64,000 nt of DNA, taken from assembly GCF_000181515.1 (NCBI RefSeq), contig NZ_ABCG01000002.1, positions 62,001 through 126,000 on the forward strand, in the 5' to 3' direction. Origin of the DNA: Erythrobacter sp. SD-21. GTDB taxonomy: Bacteria; Pseudomonadota; Alphaproteobacteria; Sphingomonadales; Sphingomonadaceae. A model generated the notes under the pieces. The model was not told the DNA's origin. It did not search any database and saw nothing but the letters and a program-made list of their open reading frames with translations. Positions 16,291 through 26,888 of the stretch are shown here, piece by piece. The position numbers and the translations under genes are program-made. How positions within the stretch are numbered: the stretch's first letter is position 1; the number at the start of each line of letters is the position of its first letter.

Positions 16291-17321
16291 TGGCCTCCCA
16301 TGCCGCCGCTACGCGGTACGCTGGGCGTGGCGCTGCGCGGCTGCGGACGCGGCGCGGGGTTGGGCGAGCGCGGCGGCTGCGGCCCCCGCGGAGGCGTACC
16401 GCCGTCCGAACTGTCGTCGGCAATACCCTTGACCAGTTCGCTGATACCGCCGAGCGAACCGATGAGCTGCGTCGCTTCGACCGGGAAAAGGATCGTCTTG
16501 GCGTTGGGGCTGGTGGCGAATTTGCCCACCGCCTTGGTGTATTCCTGCGCCACGAAGTAGTTGAGCGCCTGCCCGCCCGAACCGGCGATGGCTTCGTTCA
16601 CCACTTGGGTCGCCTTGGCTTCGGCTTCGGCCTCGCGTTCGCGGGCCTCGGCATCACGGAAGGCGGATTCGCGGCGGCCTTCCGCCTCGAGGATGGCCGA
16701 CTGCTTTTCACCTTCGGCGCGCAGGATCTTCGATGCACGGTCGCCCTCGGCCTCGAGGATCTCGGCGCGCTTCAGGCGCTCGGCCTTCATCTGGCGCGCC
16801 ATGGCTTCGGAGATATCCATCGGCGGACGGATGTCCTTGATCTCGACGCGGGTGATCTTGACGCCCCACGGCGAGGTCGCGTGGTCGACGACCGAGAGCA
16901 GGCGCGCGTTTATCTCGTCACGCTTTGACAACGTTTCGTCGAGGTCCATAGAGCCCATGACCGTCCTGAGGTTGGTCGTGGTGAGCGCCATGATCGCGTT
17001 ATAGAGGTTCGACACCTCGTAAGCGGCCTTGCCTGCGTCCAGCACCTGGAAGAAAACGACCGCATCGGTGCCGACCATGGCGTTGTCGGCTGTGATGATT
17101 TCCTGGCCTGGAATGTCGAGCACCTGCTCCATCATGTTCACCTTCTGCCCGACACGGTCGATGAAGGGAATAATCACATGCAGGCCAGGCTCGGCCGCGA
17201 GGGTGAACTTGCCCAGGCGCTCGATCGTGTAGACGTAGCCCTGTTTGACCACGCGCACACCCATCGCAAGAAACACCACCGCCAGACCGACGATGGCGAC
17301 CAGAAACCCGAGCATATCCAT
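16287..17321 (-). CDS. SPFH/band 7 (stomatin-like) membrane protein, 344 aa
   Basis: An N-terminal membrane helix ([19 protein letters not shown]) is followed by a band 7 domain ([21 protein letters not shown]) and a long charged coiled coil rich in EAEG repeats. A C-terminal proline-rich tail ends in GGMGGQ. This matches QmcA/paraslipin-type stomatins that oligomerise on the inner membrane and act with NfeD partners and membrane proteases. It is co-transcribed with the downstream nfeD gene (ATGA overlap). The name qmcA is possible but not certain. Confidence 0.92.
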   Translation of the reverse strand: MDMLGFLVAIVGLAVVFLAMGVRVVKQGYVYTIERLGKFTLAAEPGLHVIIPFIDRVGQKVNMMEQVLDIPGQEIITADNAMVGTDAVVFFQVLDAGKAAYEVSNLYNAIMALTTTNLRTVMGSMDLDETLSKRDEINARLLSVVDHATSPWGVKITRVEIKDIRPPMDISEAMARQMKAERLKRAEILEAEGDRASKILRAEGEKQSAILEAEGRRESAFRDAEAREREAEAEAKATQVVNEAIAGSGGQALNYFVAQEYTKAVGKFATSPNAKTILFPVEATQLIGSLGGISELVKGIADDSSDGGTPPRGPQPPRSPNPAPRPQPRSATPSVPRSGGMGGQ

Positions 17322-17422
17322 TGCTAACCCCCGAAAACAATCCCGTCAGGCAAATGCTAGCGCGGGATGTGTTAACGGGGAAGCAAAACCGGTGTGCTTT
17401 TTCTATCGCGGGTCCGATTTTT

Positions 17423-18289
17423 TTACAGCGCTTCGGAATAGGTCGCGAGCAAACGCGTCCAAGCCTTCTCCGCTGCCTCGCGGTCATAGGCGGGACTGTC
17501 GGGGACGCACCAGCCGTGGTCACCGGCGTAGACTTCTATTTTTGCCGACGCGCCGACATCGGCGGCGGCTTCGCGCAGTTCGATCTTGGCCTGTGGCGCT
17601 TCGGCGTCGTCATCCTGCGCGATGGCGATGAGGTAATGCACGTCATCCTGCAGCATGCGATGCGGGCTGTGTTCGCCGTCGCGCACGAGGCCTCCGCCGT
17701 GGAAGCTGCAGGCTGCGCCGATGCGGTCTTCCGCCGCCGCGCTCCAGATCGTGAACGGGCCGCCCATGCAATAGCCCTGCGTGCCGATCCGCGCGCTTTG
17801 GTCGACCGCGCCTTGCGTCGCGAGCCAGGCGGCTGCGGACTTGGCATCGGCGCCGATAGCATCCGCATCCAGCTTTTCGCGCCAGGGGCGGACTTTCTGG
17901 AAGCCGCTTTTGGCAGCGAAGGTCGCGAAATCGGCGAATTGCTCGCCCGAAACGTCGCGGTAATATGGGTTCATCAGCAAGACGGCGTATCCCGAAGCGG
18001 CAAGCCTTCGGGCCATCTGGCGTTTGGAATCGCGAATGCCGGCAATATCGGGCCAGAAAATAACCGCAGGGTGCTTACCGCTCTCGGGATGAAAGAATTC
18101 GCCATCCATCGTGCCGGAGAAGGTCGAGAAGCTGACGTTTTGCCCGGCGATGGTCGTGCCTGCCGGATCGGGTTCGCCCATTTCGACGGGGGCACAGGCA
18201 GCAGCGGCTCCGGCCAAGGCGCCCGCGCCGAAGGTCCGGCGGCTCAGCGTCTGGCGTGCCCATCGTTCGAGATGCGTTTGATCGCACAT
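17423..18289 (-). CDS. Dienelactone hydrolase family protein, Tat-type signal, 288 aa
   Basis: An alpha/beta hydrolase with the nucleophile Cys174 in GYCMGG and a late His in GDHGWCVPD, the dienelactone hydrolase arrangement. The N-terminus carries a twin-arginine motif (SRRTF, residues 16-20), an alanine-rich hydrophobic run and a Cys near residue 32, suggesting Tat export and perhaps lipidation. ATG at 18289 follows GGAGAG. The ORF upstream to 18553 is only antisense to the divergent gene. Substrate unknown. It is divergently arranged with the PQQ dehydrogenase across 118 bases, so shared control is possible. Confidence 0.85.
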   Translation of the reverse strand: MCDQTHLERWARQTLSRRTFGAGALAGAAAACAPVEMGEPDPAGTTIAGQNVSFSTFSGTMDGEFFHPESGKHPAVIFWPDIAGIRDSKRQMARRLAASGYAVLLMNPYYRDVSGEQFADFATFAAKSGFQKVRPWREKLDADAIGADAKSAAAWLATQGAVDQSARIGTQGYCMGGPFTIWSAAAEDRIGAACSFHGGGLVRDGEHSPHRMLQDDVHYLIAIAQDDDAEAPQAKIELREAAADVGASAKIEVYAGDHGWCVPDSPAYDREAAEKAWTRLLATYSEAL

Positions 18290-18407
18290 GCAATTCTCTC
18301 CACTCGCCCGTCCGCCCCTACCCCTAGCAAGCTCGCGTGGATGGACAAGGGGGCGAAGGCGTTGCAGACTGCAACCCAGTCCGGTGGGACATGCGAGGGA
18401 GAGAGGC

Positions 18408-20585
18408 ATGGGTTTTCGGGGGACCGGATCGATAAGGGCTGTGGCACTTGCCGCAACATTGCTGCTCGCCGCGTGTGGGAGCACGGGTGAGGAGATGCCC
18501 GAAGGCGGCATCGATGCCATGCGGCTGGTCAACGCCGACCAGGACAGCGCCAACTGGATCAGCCACGGGCGGACCTATTCCGAGCAACGCTTTTCTCCGC
18601 TCGACCAGGTGAACCGCGAGACCGTTTCCCGCCTCGGCCTGACATGGTTTGCCGACATGGACACCGCGCGCGGGCAGGAGGCGACGCCGCTGGTGATGGA
18701 CGGCAAGCTCTATGTCACGAGCGCTTGGAGCAAGGTCTTTGCCTTCGACGCGGCCACGGGCGAGGCGCTGTGGAGCTACGATCCGCAGGTGCCCGGCGAA
18801 ACGGGCGTGAAAGCCTGCTGCGACGTGGTGAACCGCGGCCTTGCCGCATGGGGCGATACGCTCTTCCTCGGCACGCTCGACGGGCGCCTAGTCGCGCTCG
18901 ACCGGGACACAGGCGCGGTCGAATGGGAGAAGGTCACCGTCGACCAGTCGAAAAGCTACACCATCACCGGCGCGCCGCGCGTGATCGACGGCAAGGTGCT
19001 AATCGGCAACGGCGGGGCCGAGTTCGGCGTGCGCGGCTATATCGCCGCCTATGACGCGGCCAGCGGCGACGAGCTCTGGCGCTTCTACACCGTGCCGGGC
19101 GACGAGGGCGAGGACGCGCCCGAATACCTCAAGACAGCGGCCGAGACCTGGAGCGGCGATGTCCTGACGTCCGAAAGCGGCATCGGCGGTGGCGGCACGG
19201 TCTGGGATTCGATGGCCTACGATCCCGAACTCGACCTCCTCTATTTCGGGGTGGGCAATGGTTCGCCATGGAACCGCGCCTACCGCAGCCCGGGAGCCAA
19301 CGGCACAGGCGAAGGCGACAACCTCTACCTTTCCAGCATCGTGGCCATCCGCCCCGACACAGGCGAATATGTCTGGCATTACCAGACCACGCCGGGCGAA
19401 ACCTGGGACTACACCGCCACGCAGCACATCATCCTCGCCGACATGGAGATCGACGGGCGGACAAGGCAGGTGCTGATGCAGGCGCCCAAGAACGGCTATT
19501 TCTACGTGCTCGACCGCGCGACGGGCGAGTTCCTTTCCGCCAAGCCCTACATCCCGCTCAACTGGTCGACCGGCATGAGCGAAGACGGGCGCCCGCAGAT
19601 GAACCCGGAAACGCGGATCGACGTGACCGGGAGCGCCGCGCTGGTCATGCCCGGCCCGCTCGGCGGCCATAATTGGCACCCGATGGCGTACCATCCGGGC
19701 GAAAACCTCGTCTACATTCCCGCCTTCGAAGCCGCGATGCTCTATGCGCCCGAAGCGAACTGGAAGCCCGACCGTGCGCGCGGGTTCAACGTCGGCTTCG
19801 ACCTTGGCGCGGGCGACCTGCCGCCCGATCTTGGCATCCGCCGCGAGGTACAGGGCACGATCAAGGGCAAGCTCGTCGCATGGGATCCGGTCGCGCAAGA
19901 GCCACGCTGGGAGGTCGAACATCCCGGGCCGTGGAACGGGGGGCTTCTGGCCACCGGCGGCGGCCTCGTTTTCCAAGGCAATTCGGGCAGCGAGTTCAGC
20001 GCCTACGACGCGACCAACGGCAGCAAGCTGTGGAGCTTCCCTGCCCAGACCGGCATCGTCGCCCCGCCCGTGACCTACACCGTCGATGGCGAGCAATATG
20101 TTGCCGTTCTGGCCGGGTGGGGCGGCGCCTTCGCGCTTTCTGTCGACGGTGAGCTGATCGACAACATGCGCCCGGTGCGCAACATCAGCCGCCTGCTCGT
20201 CTTCAAGCTTGGAGGCTCGGCGGGGCTGCCAGCCGAGCCCGATTTCGCCCTTGCCCCGCTCGACCCGCCGCCGCTGCACGCCAGCGCGGCGACCGTCGAA
20301 CTGGGACGGCAGAAATACGCGCGCTATTGCGCAGTCTGCCACGCGCCCGGCGCGGTCGGATCGACCGAACTGCCCGATTTGCGCCGCTCGGGCGCGCTGG
20401 AAAATCCGGCGGCATGGCTGCAGATAGTCCATGGCGGCGCGCTGAAGGACAACGGCATGGCGGGCTTCTCGCAGTCGCTTTCCGAAGAGGAAGTCGAGGC
20501 GATCCGCGCCTATGTCATCAAGCGCGCCAACGAGGACAAGGCGATGGAGGCGGAGCGCGCCAAGACGCGTCTCTTGCAGCGCTAA
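18408..20585 (+). CDS. PQQ-dependent alcohol dehydrogenase with C-terminal cytochrome c (quinohemoprotein), lipoprotein
   Basis: A 725-residue quinohemoprotein. It begins with a lipoprotein signal (lipobox LLAAC, Cys23). The beta-propeller contains repeated tryptophan-docking stretches, the vicinal cysteine pair Cys137-Cys138 characteristic of PQQ alcohol dehydrogenases, and WDYTATQ with the catalytic Asp. The residue two after this Asp is Thr rather than Asp, suggesting calcium rather than lanthanide use. A cytochrome c domain follows with CAVCH at 641-645 and a probable axial Met near 684. It should oxidise alcohols in the periplasm and pass electrons through heme c. ATG at 18408 follows GAGGGAGAG. 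No PQQ synthesis genes are nearby. Confidence 0.92.
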   Translation: MGFRGTGSIRAVALAATLLLAACGSTGEEMPEGGIDAMRLVNADQDSANWISHGRTYSEQRFSPLDQVNRETVSRLGLTWFADMDTARGQEATPLVMDGKLYVTSAWSKVFAFDAATGEALWSYDPQVPGETGVKACCDVVNRGLAAWGDTLFLGTLDGRLVALDRDTGAVEWEKVTVDQSKSYTITGAPRVIDGKVLIGNGGAEFGVRGYIAAYDAASGDELWRFYTVPGDEGEDAPEYLKTAAETWSGDVLTSESGIGGGGTVWDSMAYDPELDLLYFGVGNGSPWNRAYRSPGANGTGEGDNLYLSSIVAIRPDTGEYVWHYQTTPGETWDYTATQHIILADMEIDGRTRQVLMQAPKNGYFYVLDRATGEFLSAKPYIPLNWSTGMSEDGRPQMNPETRIDVTGSAALVMPGPLGGHNWHPMAYHPGENLVYIPAFEAAMLYAPEANWKPDRARGFNVGFDLGAGDLPPDLGIRREVQGTIKGKLVAWDPVAQEPRWEVEHPGPWNGGLLATGGGLVFQGNSGSEFSAYDATNGSKLWSFPAQTGIVAPPVTYTVDGEQYVAVLAGWGGAFALSVDGELIDNMRPVRNISRLLVFKLGGSAGLPAEPDFALAPLDPPPLHASAATVELGRQKYARYCAVCHAPGAVGSTELPDLRRSGALENPAAWLQIVHGGALKDNGMAGFSQSLSEEEVEAIRAYVIKRANEDKAMEAERAKTRLLQR

Positions 20586-21439
20586 TCAGCTGCGGAAGAC
20601 GACTGTGCGCTGGCCGTTGAGGAGCACGCGCTCCTCGAGGTGAAGGCGCACGGCTTCGGCCAGCACGCGGCTTTCGATCTCGCGTCCCTTGCGGACCAGT
20701 TCGTCCGGGCTGTCCGCATGGCTGATCGGCTCGACCGCCTGATCGATGATAGGGCCTTCGTCGAGATCGGTGGTGACGTAATGCGGGCTTGCGCCGATCA
20801 TCTTCACCCCGCGTTCGTAGGCCTCGTGATAGGGCTTGGCGCCCTTGAAGCCGGGCAGGAAAGAGTGGTGGATGTTGATGCACCGTCCGGCGAGAAACTC
20901 GGCCTGCTCATCGGACAGGACCTGCATGTAACGGACCAAGACTACGATTTCAGCGCCCGTCTCCTCCATCAGCTCGCGCAGCTTCGCCTCCTGCTCCGGC
21001 TTCGTCTCGCGCGTCACGGGAAGATGATGGAAAGGCAGGTCGGCCAGCAGCGTGTGGGTAATCGCCTCGCGCGGATGGTTGCAGACGATTGCGACCGGCT
21101 CCATCGGCATTTCGCCGATCCGCCAGCGATAGATGAGGTCGGCGAGGCAGTGGTCGAACTTCGACACCATGATCAGCACCTTGCGCGGTCGGTCGCGCTG
21201 GGCGATCTTGCCTTTCATGTCGAAGGTCTTCGCAAGCTTAGAAAAGCCGCGATAGATCGCTTCCACCGCGTGTCTCCCGGATCGAATTCTACCCGCATGA
21301 AGAAGCGGTCGCTCGCCCGGTCGTTGAATTGCTGCGCCTCGAGGATGTTGCCGCCCGCCTTGAACAGCCGGCCCGTCACATTGGCGGTGAGCCCCGGCTG
21401 GTCGGGGCAGGACATGGTGAGGATCAGGTGCTCGGACAT
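20586..21439 (-). pseudogene. purU: Formyltetrahydrofolate deformylase PurU, frameshifted
   Basis: The start region (MSEHLILTMSCPDQPGLTANV from 21439) is the PurU ACT domain. The catalytic formyl-transferase fold follows in another frame (VEAIYRGFSKLAK onward) to the stop at 20586, with the usual INIHHSFLPGFKGA and HYVTTDLDEGPIIDQ motifs. The switch occurs at about 21267-21272 and corresponds to one missing base. Intact PurU would hydrolyse 10-formyl-THF to THF and formate; purT, which uses formate, lies 3.3 kb away. No slippery heptamer is visible, so this is either a real mutation or a sequencing error. Confidence 0.85.
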
Positions 21440-21506
21440 GGCCCTACCTGTACTGCAACCGGCCGCGCCACAAGCCTTCGGCGGATCGAACACTTGGAAG
21501 GTCCCC

Positions 21507-21833
21507 TTAGCCCTCAACCTCGAAAATGACTTCGTGCATCCCGGTTTCGCGCAGGGCCGCGTCGATCAGGCGGCGGTCGGACACCGACAGCTTTCCTTCG
21601 CAGCCGACTACATGGACGATCGGTTCGCGCAGCGAGAACCCGCCGCCGCGCACGACCTGGCGGATGGCCCGCACCAGCGTATCCTCGAGATGGCGCGGGT
21701 GCGCGACCAGCGCGTCTTCGGACGAAAAGGGGAATTCGGCGCGCTGGTCGACGAAACTGTCGCTGCTGCGGTGCGTCACCTGCACCCGGTCGCGATAGAT
21801 CGCGACATCGAGGTCGAGACGCCGAATGTCCAC
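21507..21833 (-). CDS. Conserved hypothetical protein, 108 aa
   Basis: A small soluble alpha/beta-looking protein (DIRRLDLDVAIYRDRVQV, then VGCEGKLSVSDRRLIDAAL, ending EVIFEVEG). The GTG start at 21833 lies one base past the stop of the nitronate monooxygenase gene, so the two are probably translationally coupled. The composition fits the neighbours and the frame is intact, unlike the genes either side. I do not recognise the family. Confidence 0.6.
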   Translation of the reverse strand: MDIRRLDLDVAIYRDRVQVTHRSSDSFVDQRAEFPFSSEDALVAHPRHLEDTLVRAIRQVVRGGGFSLREPIVHVVGCEGKLSVSDRRLIDAALRETGMHEVIFEVEG

Positions 21834-21834
21834 G

Positions 21835-22822
21835 TCACCGGCGCGTGAGCGCTTCCTCGCTCTGGACCATCAGCTTTTGCATGATGTCCGCCACCGGCTC
21901 TTCCGCCTTGAGCATGCCGACCGACTGGCCGGCCATCAGCCTGCCGTTCTCGACATCGCCATCGATCACGGCGCGGCGCAAGGCGCCGGCCCAGTACTGT
22001 TCGATCTGGAGCTGTGCTTCTTCCATGGCGATTTCCTCGCGGTCCAGAACGCCCGTAACCTCGATCTGTTTCCGGGTAAATTCCTCGGTGCCGTTGTTCT
22101 TGAGCGCGCGGACCGGGATTACCGGCAGGCGCGGGTCGACCTGCACGCTGGCAATCGCATCGCGCGCGTTGGCGCGGAAGAAGGCCTTCTTGAAATTTTC
22201 ATGCGCGATACTCTCGGCGGCGCAGGCAAAGCGCGTGCCGAGCTGGACGCTCGCCGGGCTCATTTCGAGATAGCCTGCGATTGCGTTGCCGTGTCCCATA
22301 CCGCCCGCCACGAAGATCAGGTGATTCTCGGAGAGTTCGGGCAGCATTTCCTGCGCCAGAACGCTGGTTGAGACCGGGCCGATATGCCCGCCCGCTTCCA
22401 TACCCTCGATCACCAGCGCGTCGGCGCCCGAGCGCAGCAGCTTCTTGGCGAGCGCCAGCGTGGGCGCGAAATAGATGACCTTGGCCGGATTCTCGCCGCC
22501 CTTGATGGCTTCCACGCTACCCGTGGGCGGGATGCCGCCGGCGAGCACCACGTGGCTGACGCAGCCTTGTCGCAAACCGCGATCAGGTCGAACAGCTGCG
22601 GGTGCATGGTGATCAGATTCACGCCGAAGGGCTTGTTAGTCAGCTTTTGCGTCTCGGCAACCTCCGTTTCGAGAAGCTCGGGCGTCAAAGCCCCGCAGGC
22701 GATCACTCCGAAGCCGCCGACGTTGCAAATGGCGGAAACGAGGTTTCGCTCGGACACCCAGCTCATCGCACCGCACAGGATCGCGTGTATTGCGAGCCGA
22801 GGAAGTCTGCGCCGCGCTGCAT
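21835..22822 (-). pseudogene. Nitronate monooxygenase-family flavoprotein, two frameshifts
   Basis: Three segments in different frames together form one NAD(P)H-dependent flavin oxidoreductase / 2-nitropropane dioxygenase-like protein: RGADFLGSQY, then ILCGAMSWVSERNLVSAICN through LITMHPQLFDLIAVCDK, then SHVVLAGGIPPTGS to the end with VFVAGGMGHGNA-like FMN-binding sequence (IFVAGGMGHGNA). Frame changes fall near 22785 and 22563. A more distal ATG at 22852 is followed by a TAG after three codons. The intact enzyme would oxidise alkyl nitronates using FMN. Either a decayed gene or a patch of low-quality sequence. Confidence 0.8.
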
Positions 22823-22959
22823 CAGGCGGTCGGTCTTGGGCTAGGTGGTCATGCGTACGGCGCTTAGGGCCAGCCTGCCGCTACGGCAAGCAGGACCGAT
22901 CCCGGCGCTGCGCGAAATCGCTATGCAAGCCAGCGATTTCAGATAGCTGTCGGCGGGAA

Positions 22960-24774
22960 ATGCCAGCTTTGCTGCCCGATTCGCTTGCCGCCTTTCACCC
23001 GCAAATCGGGTTGGCTCTGCTCATCAGCCTGTTCGTCGGCTTCATGCACGAGCGCTTGCCACCGGTGGTCCTGGCCGCAGTGGGCGGGCTCGCCATGTAC
23101 CTGCTCGGTTTCCTTTCGACCGACGAACTGCTTGGCGTCTTTTCCAACAGCGCGCCGATCACCATCGCCGCCATGTTCGTGCTGTCGGGCGCGCTTTTGC
23201 GGACCGGCACGCTCGAGGAGATCTCGGGCTGGATCATCCGGCGCACCCGGCGCAAGCCGCGGCTCGCGGTTGCCGAAATCGGAATCGGGACCATGGCGGC
23301 CTCGGCTTTCATGAACAACACGCCAGTCGTGCTGGTGATGATCCCCATCGTGAAGCGCTTGTCCAAGGCGCTGGGCATTGCGGCGACGAAACTGCTGATC
23401 CCGCTTTCTTACCTCACCATTCTCGGCGGCACGCTGACGCTGATCGGCACATCGACCAACCTGCTGGTGGACGGCGTGGCGCAGGAAAAGGGCCTTGCGC
23501 CTTTCGGGATGTTCGAGATCACCGGAGTGGGACTTGCGGCTGCAGCGGCCGGCCTTCTCTATCTCGCGCTGCTCGGTCCGCGGCTGCTACCCGAACGGCC
23601 TCCCCGCGCGCTGGACGAGGAAGAAACCGAGAGCGATGTCTACCTCTCCCACCTCGTCGTGATGCAGACGAGCCCCTTGGTGGGCCAGGCGATCGGCAAT
23701 ATCGCGCTTTCTCGCAGGCCGGGTGTGCGCATCATGGGCGTCAAACGCGGCGGCACCATCGCACGCAGCGACATTCACAAGCACGAACTTGCCGCCGGCG
23801 ACCAATTGGTGGTCAGCGCCAGCCCCGCCGAGCTCGCGTCCCTAGCCGAGGCCTTCGACTTTCGCACCGGCCTCACCGGGGTTGGCGGCGGGGTGGAGAC
23901 GGCGGGACCGGGAAGGCCGCGCGACCTTGCGCTGGTGGAGGCTGTCATCTCCTCCTCGCACCCCGTGATCGGACGGCGCCTTGCGGAAATACCCATGCTG
24001 TCCAAGCTGAAGGTGCGCGTGCTCGGCCTTTCCCGCCCCCGCCATATCGCCGGGCCCGAACTTGCCGAAGTGCGGGTCCGCGCAGGCGACCGGTTGCTGA
24101 TTGCGGCCGGAACCGATGCCGCACAGGCGCTCAATTCCAACGCCGGTCTGGGAACGGTCAGCCAAGCACCCACCAAGGCCTTCCGCCGCCGCCGGGCGCC
24201 TTTGGCAATCGGTGCGCTGGTGGGCGTGGTCGTGCTCGCGGCGGTCTTCAACCTCCCGATCCAGGCGCTGGCGCTGGTCGGCGCAGGCTTCGTGCTGCTG
24301 ACCCGCTGCCTTGAGCCGGAGGAAGCGTGGAGCGCCATCGACGGTAACACGCTGGTGCTGATCTTCGGCATGCTGGCTTTCGGTGTCGGGCTCGATAACG
24401 CCGGCACGGTCGAACTGCTGGTCGACTGGGCGCGGCCCGCGTTCGCCGACGCATCCCCGCTGCTGATGCTGCTGGCGGTCTACGCGCTGGCCAGCATCCT
24501 GACCGAGAGCGTAACCAACAACGCGGTCGCCGTAATCCTCACGCCGATCGCGATCGGGCTGGCGCAGGTGACCGGCGCCGACCCGCGCGAGTTGGTGGTG
24601 GCGGTGATGTTCGGTGCCAGCGCGAGCTTCGCCACGCCGATCGGCTACCAGACCAACACGCTGGTCTATGGCTCGGCCAATTACCGTTTCGCCGACTTCC
24701 TGAAAATCGGTTTGCCGATGAACATCGTGGTGGGTCTCGCGACCTGCGTCGCCATCGACAGCTTCTTCGGCTAG
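22960..24774 (+). CDS. SLC13/DASS family permease with TrkA-C domains, 604 aa
   Basis: About 10-12 hydrophobic segments are split by a central cytoplasmic region (about residues 215-395). That region carries two TrkA-C/RCK-C repeats ([15 protein letters not shown] and [17 protein letters not shown]). The signature [21 protein letters not shown] near the C-terminus and [14 protein letters not shown] are typical of the SLC13 anion symporter family. Substrates in such proteins include sulfate or dicarboxylates, and the exact one cannot be told here. The ATG at 22960 is preferred to the much longer open frame, which runs antisense to the monooxygenase gene. Confidence 0.88.
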   Translation: MPALLPDSLAAFHPQIGLALLISLFVGFMHERLPPVVLAAVGGLAMYLLGFLSTDELLGVFSNSAPITIAAMFVLSGALLRTGTLEEISGWIIRRTRRKPRLAVAEIGIGTMAASAFMNNTPVVLVMIPIVKRLSKALGIAATKLLIPLSYLTILGGTLTLIGTSTNLLVDGVAQEKGLAPFGMFEITGVGLAAAAAGLLYLALLGPRLLPERPPRALDEEETESDVYLSHLVVMQTSPLVGQAIGNIALSRRPGVRIMGVKRGGTIARSDIHKHELAAGDQLVVSASPAELASLAEAFDFRTGLTGVGGGVETAGPGRPRDLALVEAVISSSHPVIGRRLAEIPMLSKLKVRVLGLSRPRHIAGPELAEVRVRAGDRLLIAAGTDAAQALNSNAGLGTVSQAPTKAFRRRRAPLAIGALVGVVVLAAVFNLPIQALALVGAGFVLLTRCLEPEEAWSAIDGNTLVLIFGMLAFGVGLDNAGTVELLVDWARPAFADASPLLMLLAVYALASILTESVTNNAVAVILTPIAIGLAQVTGADPRELVVAVMFGASASFATPIGYQTNTLVYGSANYRFADFLKIGLPMNIVVGLATCVAIDSFFG

Positions 24775-25937
24775 TCGCCGTAGCCGATCCGGACCTTGTG
24801 CGCGGCGTCGCGGGCCTTGCGGCGCGCTTCGTCGGTGTCGCCCGCCGTCGCCAGCGCCACGCCCATGCGGCGATAGGGGCGGCTCGTCGGCTTGGCGAAG
24901 ATACGCAAGTCCGTGCCCGGTTCGGCCAGCGCCTCGGCGAGGCCTTCATAGGAAAGCTCCGCGCTGTCCCGCTCGGCGAGGATGACCGCGCTGGCTGAGG
25001 GACGGGCGCGCAACTCGGCGGGAACGGGAAGGCCGAGCACCGCGCGAGCGTGCAGGTCGAATTCGGTCAGGTTCTGGCTCACCAGCGTGACCATGCCGGT
25101 GTCGTGCGGTCGCGGCGAAAGTTCAGAGAAGATCACCTCTTCGCCCTTCACGAAGAATTCGACCCCGAACAGGCCGTATCCGCCAAGGTCGTCGACAACC
25201 TTGCGCGCCATGTCCTGCGCCTTGGCGATAGCCGTGTCGGTCATCGCGGTCGGCTGCCAGCTTTCCTGATAATCGCCGCGTTCCTGCCGGTGGCCGATAG
25301 GCGGGCAGAAAGTGACGCTGCCATTGTGGCGCACGGTCAGCAGCGTGATCTCGTAATCGAAATCGACGAACTGTTCGACGATGACGCGCTGGCGGTCGCC
25401 GCGCATGTTGGCGCAGGCATAGTCCCACGCCTCTTCCAGCTTCGCTTCCTCGCGCACCGTGCTCTGGCCCTTGCCGCTTGACGACATGACCGGCTTGATA
25501 ACGCAGGGAAAGCCGGTGTGCTCGGCCGCCGCGCGCACCTCGTCGAGGTTCTTGGCGTAGCGGTATTTCGACGTCACTAGCCCCAGCTCGTTCGCCGCAA
25601 GGTCGCGGATCGCATCGCGGTTCATGGTGAGCTGCGCCGCGCGGGCCGAAGGTACGACGGTGAAGCCTTCTTCCTCCAGCTCGGCCAGCACCGAGGTACG
25701 GATCGCCTCGATTTCGGGGACGATGTAATCGGGCCGGTGCGCCTCGACCGCTTCGCGCAGCCGCTCGCCATCGAGCATCGAGAAGACCTCGCGCGCATCC
25801 GCCAGCTGCATCGCCGGCGCGTGGTCGTAGCTGTCGCAGGCCACGACATAAGCGCCCAGCCGCTTGGCAGAGATCACGAATTCGCGCCCCAGTTCGCCCG
25901 AACCCAGCAGCAGGATTTTCGCAGTGAAGCCCATCAT
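24771..25937 (-). CDS. purT: Formate-dependent GAR transformylase PurT, 388 aa
   Basis: An ATP-grasp enzyme that converts glycinamide ribonucleotide, formate and ATP to formyl-GAR in purine synthesis. The N-terminal preATP-grasp has [14 protein letters not shown]. The ATP-grasp core follows with [12 protein letters not shown] and [24 protein letters not shown], typical of PurT. Length matches the E. coli enzyme (392). Two consecutive ATGs follow AGGGAAAAG; 25937 is taken. The stop overlaps the end of the convergent permease gene. Its formate supplier PurU is nearby but frameshifted. Confidence 0.96.
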   Translation of the reverse strand: MMGFTAKILLLGSGELGREFVISAKRLGAYVVACDSYDHAPAMQLADAREVFSMLDGERLREAVEAHRPDYIVPEIEAIRTSVLAELEEEGFTVVPSARAAQLTMNRDAIRDLAANELGLVTSKYRYAKNLDEVRAAAEHTGFPCVIKPVMSSSGKGQSTVREEAKLEEAWDYACANMRGDRQRVIVEQFVDFDYEITLLTVRHNGSVTFCPPIGHRQERGDYQESWQPTAMTDTAIAKAQDMARKVVDDLGGYGLFGVEFFVKGEEVIFSELSPRPHDTGMVTLVSQNLTEFDLHARAVLGLPVPAELRARPSASAVILAERDSAELSYEGLAEALAEPGTDLRIFAKPTSRPYRRMGVALATAGDTDEARRKARDAAHKVRIGYGD

Positions 25938-25944
25938 CTTTTCC

Positions 25945-26730
25945 CTATAACCAGCCCGCATCCTTGAGCGTTTGTACGTTTGCCCGGCTGACCGGCGCCT
26001 CCAGGCCATTCGCCAGCACCAGCCGGACATTGCGCCCTTCGCGCCGTATGTCATCGACCGCGCCGCGCGCCACCCACCAGCTGCGATGCACCTGAAGCCC
26101 CTCGACTGCCTCCAGTTCCTCTACCGCATCGCGCAGGCGCAGCAGCACCAGCTCCGATCCGAGCGCCGTGTGCGCGCGGACATAATGGTCTTCCATTTCC
26201 AGCGCGAGCAAGTCAGTTCCAAGCGCGGGAGGGAGGCGCTCGATAAAGCGGGCGACGGGTTCGGGTTCAACCTCGTCCTCCGTCGCGCTTTCGCGACTAT
26301 CAGTCGGAGGCCTCCGGTCGAGAACGTGGAACAGGACGGTTACGGCGGCACCGACCACCAGGACGTTGAGATAATGCGCCAGCGCTGTTTCCGCGCTTGG
26401 TGCGGAAAGGGGGCCGTACAGCCCGTTCAGCGACCACACGATCGTCGCCATGGGCACGGTCGCCACTAGCACGCCAGCAATCCACAGGCCGGCGCGTGGC
26501 AGGTCCAGCAGGCGATGGAACCTGTCGACCAGCACGCCGAGCGGCGCGTAGACCGCATACCCTGTGTAGGCTAGGCCCAGCCACACGGCGAGACGCGTGG
26601 CAAGCGGTTGTTCGAAGCTGCCGAAGGGGCCGACGATGGCCATCAGCACGCCGAGGACGGTCATCACCGAAAGGTCCACCGCGAGCTTGCGCGCGAGCGT
26701 ACGTTTCCGGCCTGCGTCCCCTGTCATCAT
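25945..26730 (-). CDS. Membrane-bound LytTR-type transcriptional regulator
   Basis: Four hydrophobic segments fill the first 130 residues ([51 protein letters not shown] and one more). They are followed by a C-terminal LytTR DNA-binding domain ([44 protein letters not shown]). There is no receiver domain, so sensing is probably through the membrane part. GGGGAGG precedes the tandem ATGs at 26730 by 12 bases; earlier starts to 26772 are possible. It lies 7 bases upstream of purT on the same strand. Confidence 0.85.
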   Translation of the reverse strand: MMTGDAGRKRTLARKLAVDLSVMTVLGVLMAIVGPFGSFEQPLATRLAVWLGLAYTGYAVYAPLGVLVDRFHRLLDLPRAGLWIAGVLVATVPMATIVWSLNGLYGPLSAPSAETALAHYLNVLVVGAAVTVLFHVLDRRPPTDSRESATEDEVEPEPVARFIERLPPALGTDLLALEMEDHYVRAHTALGSELVLLRLRDAVEELEAVEGLQVHRSWWVARGAVDDIRREGRNVRLVLANGLEAPVSRANVQTLKDAGWL

Positions 26731-26888
26731 GCGGCCGGTTTGCCTCCCCATTCGCGCTTCGTAAAGTGGCAAAAGGCCGGATTTTCGTGCTTTTGGCGAA
26801 ATAATCAGCCCGCCAGCGAAGCGCGCGTTGCGCGCGAACGGCAGGGCGGCAGAACGGGTCTCACCAGTTCCAAGTGGAGACCGTTTTC

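Noticed and set aside
18999..20432. 477-codon ORF opposite the PQQ dehydrogenase
   Set aside because: Antisense shadow of a gene with clear motifs.
21260..21280. purU break as programmed frameshifting
   Set aside because: No slippery heptamer or downstream structure is apparent; purU is not known to use it.
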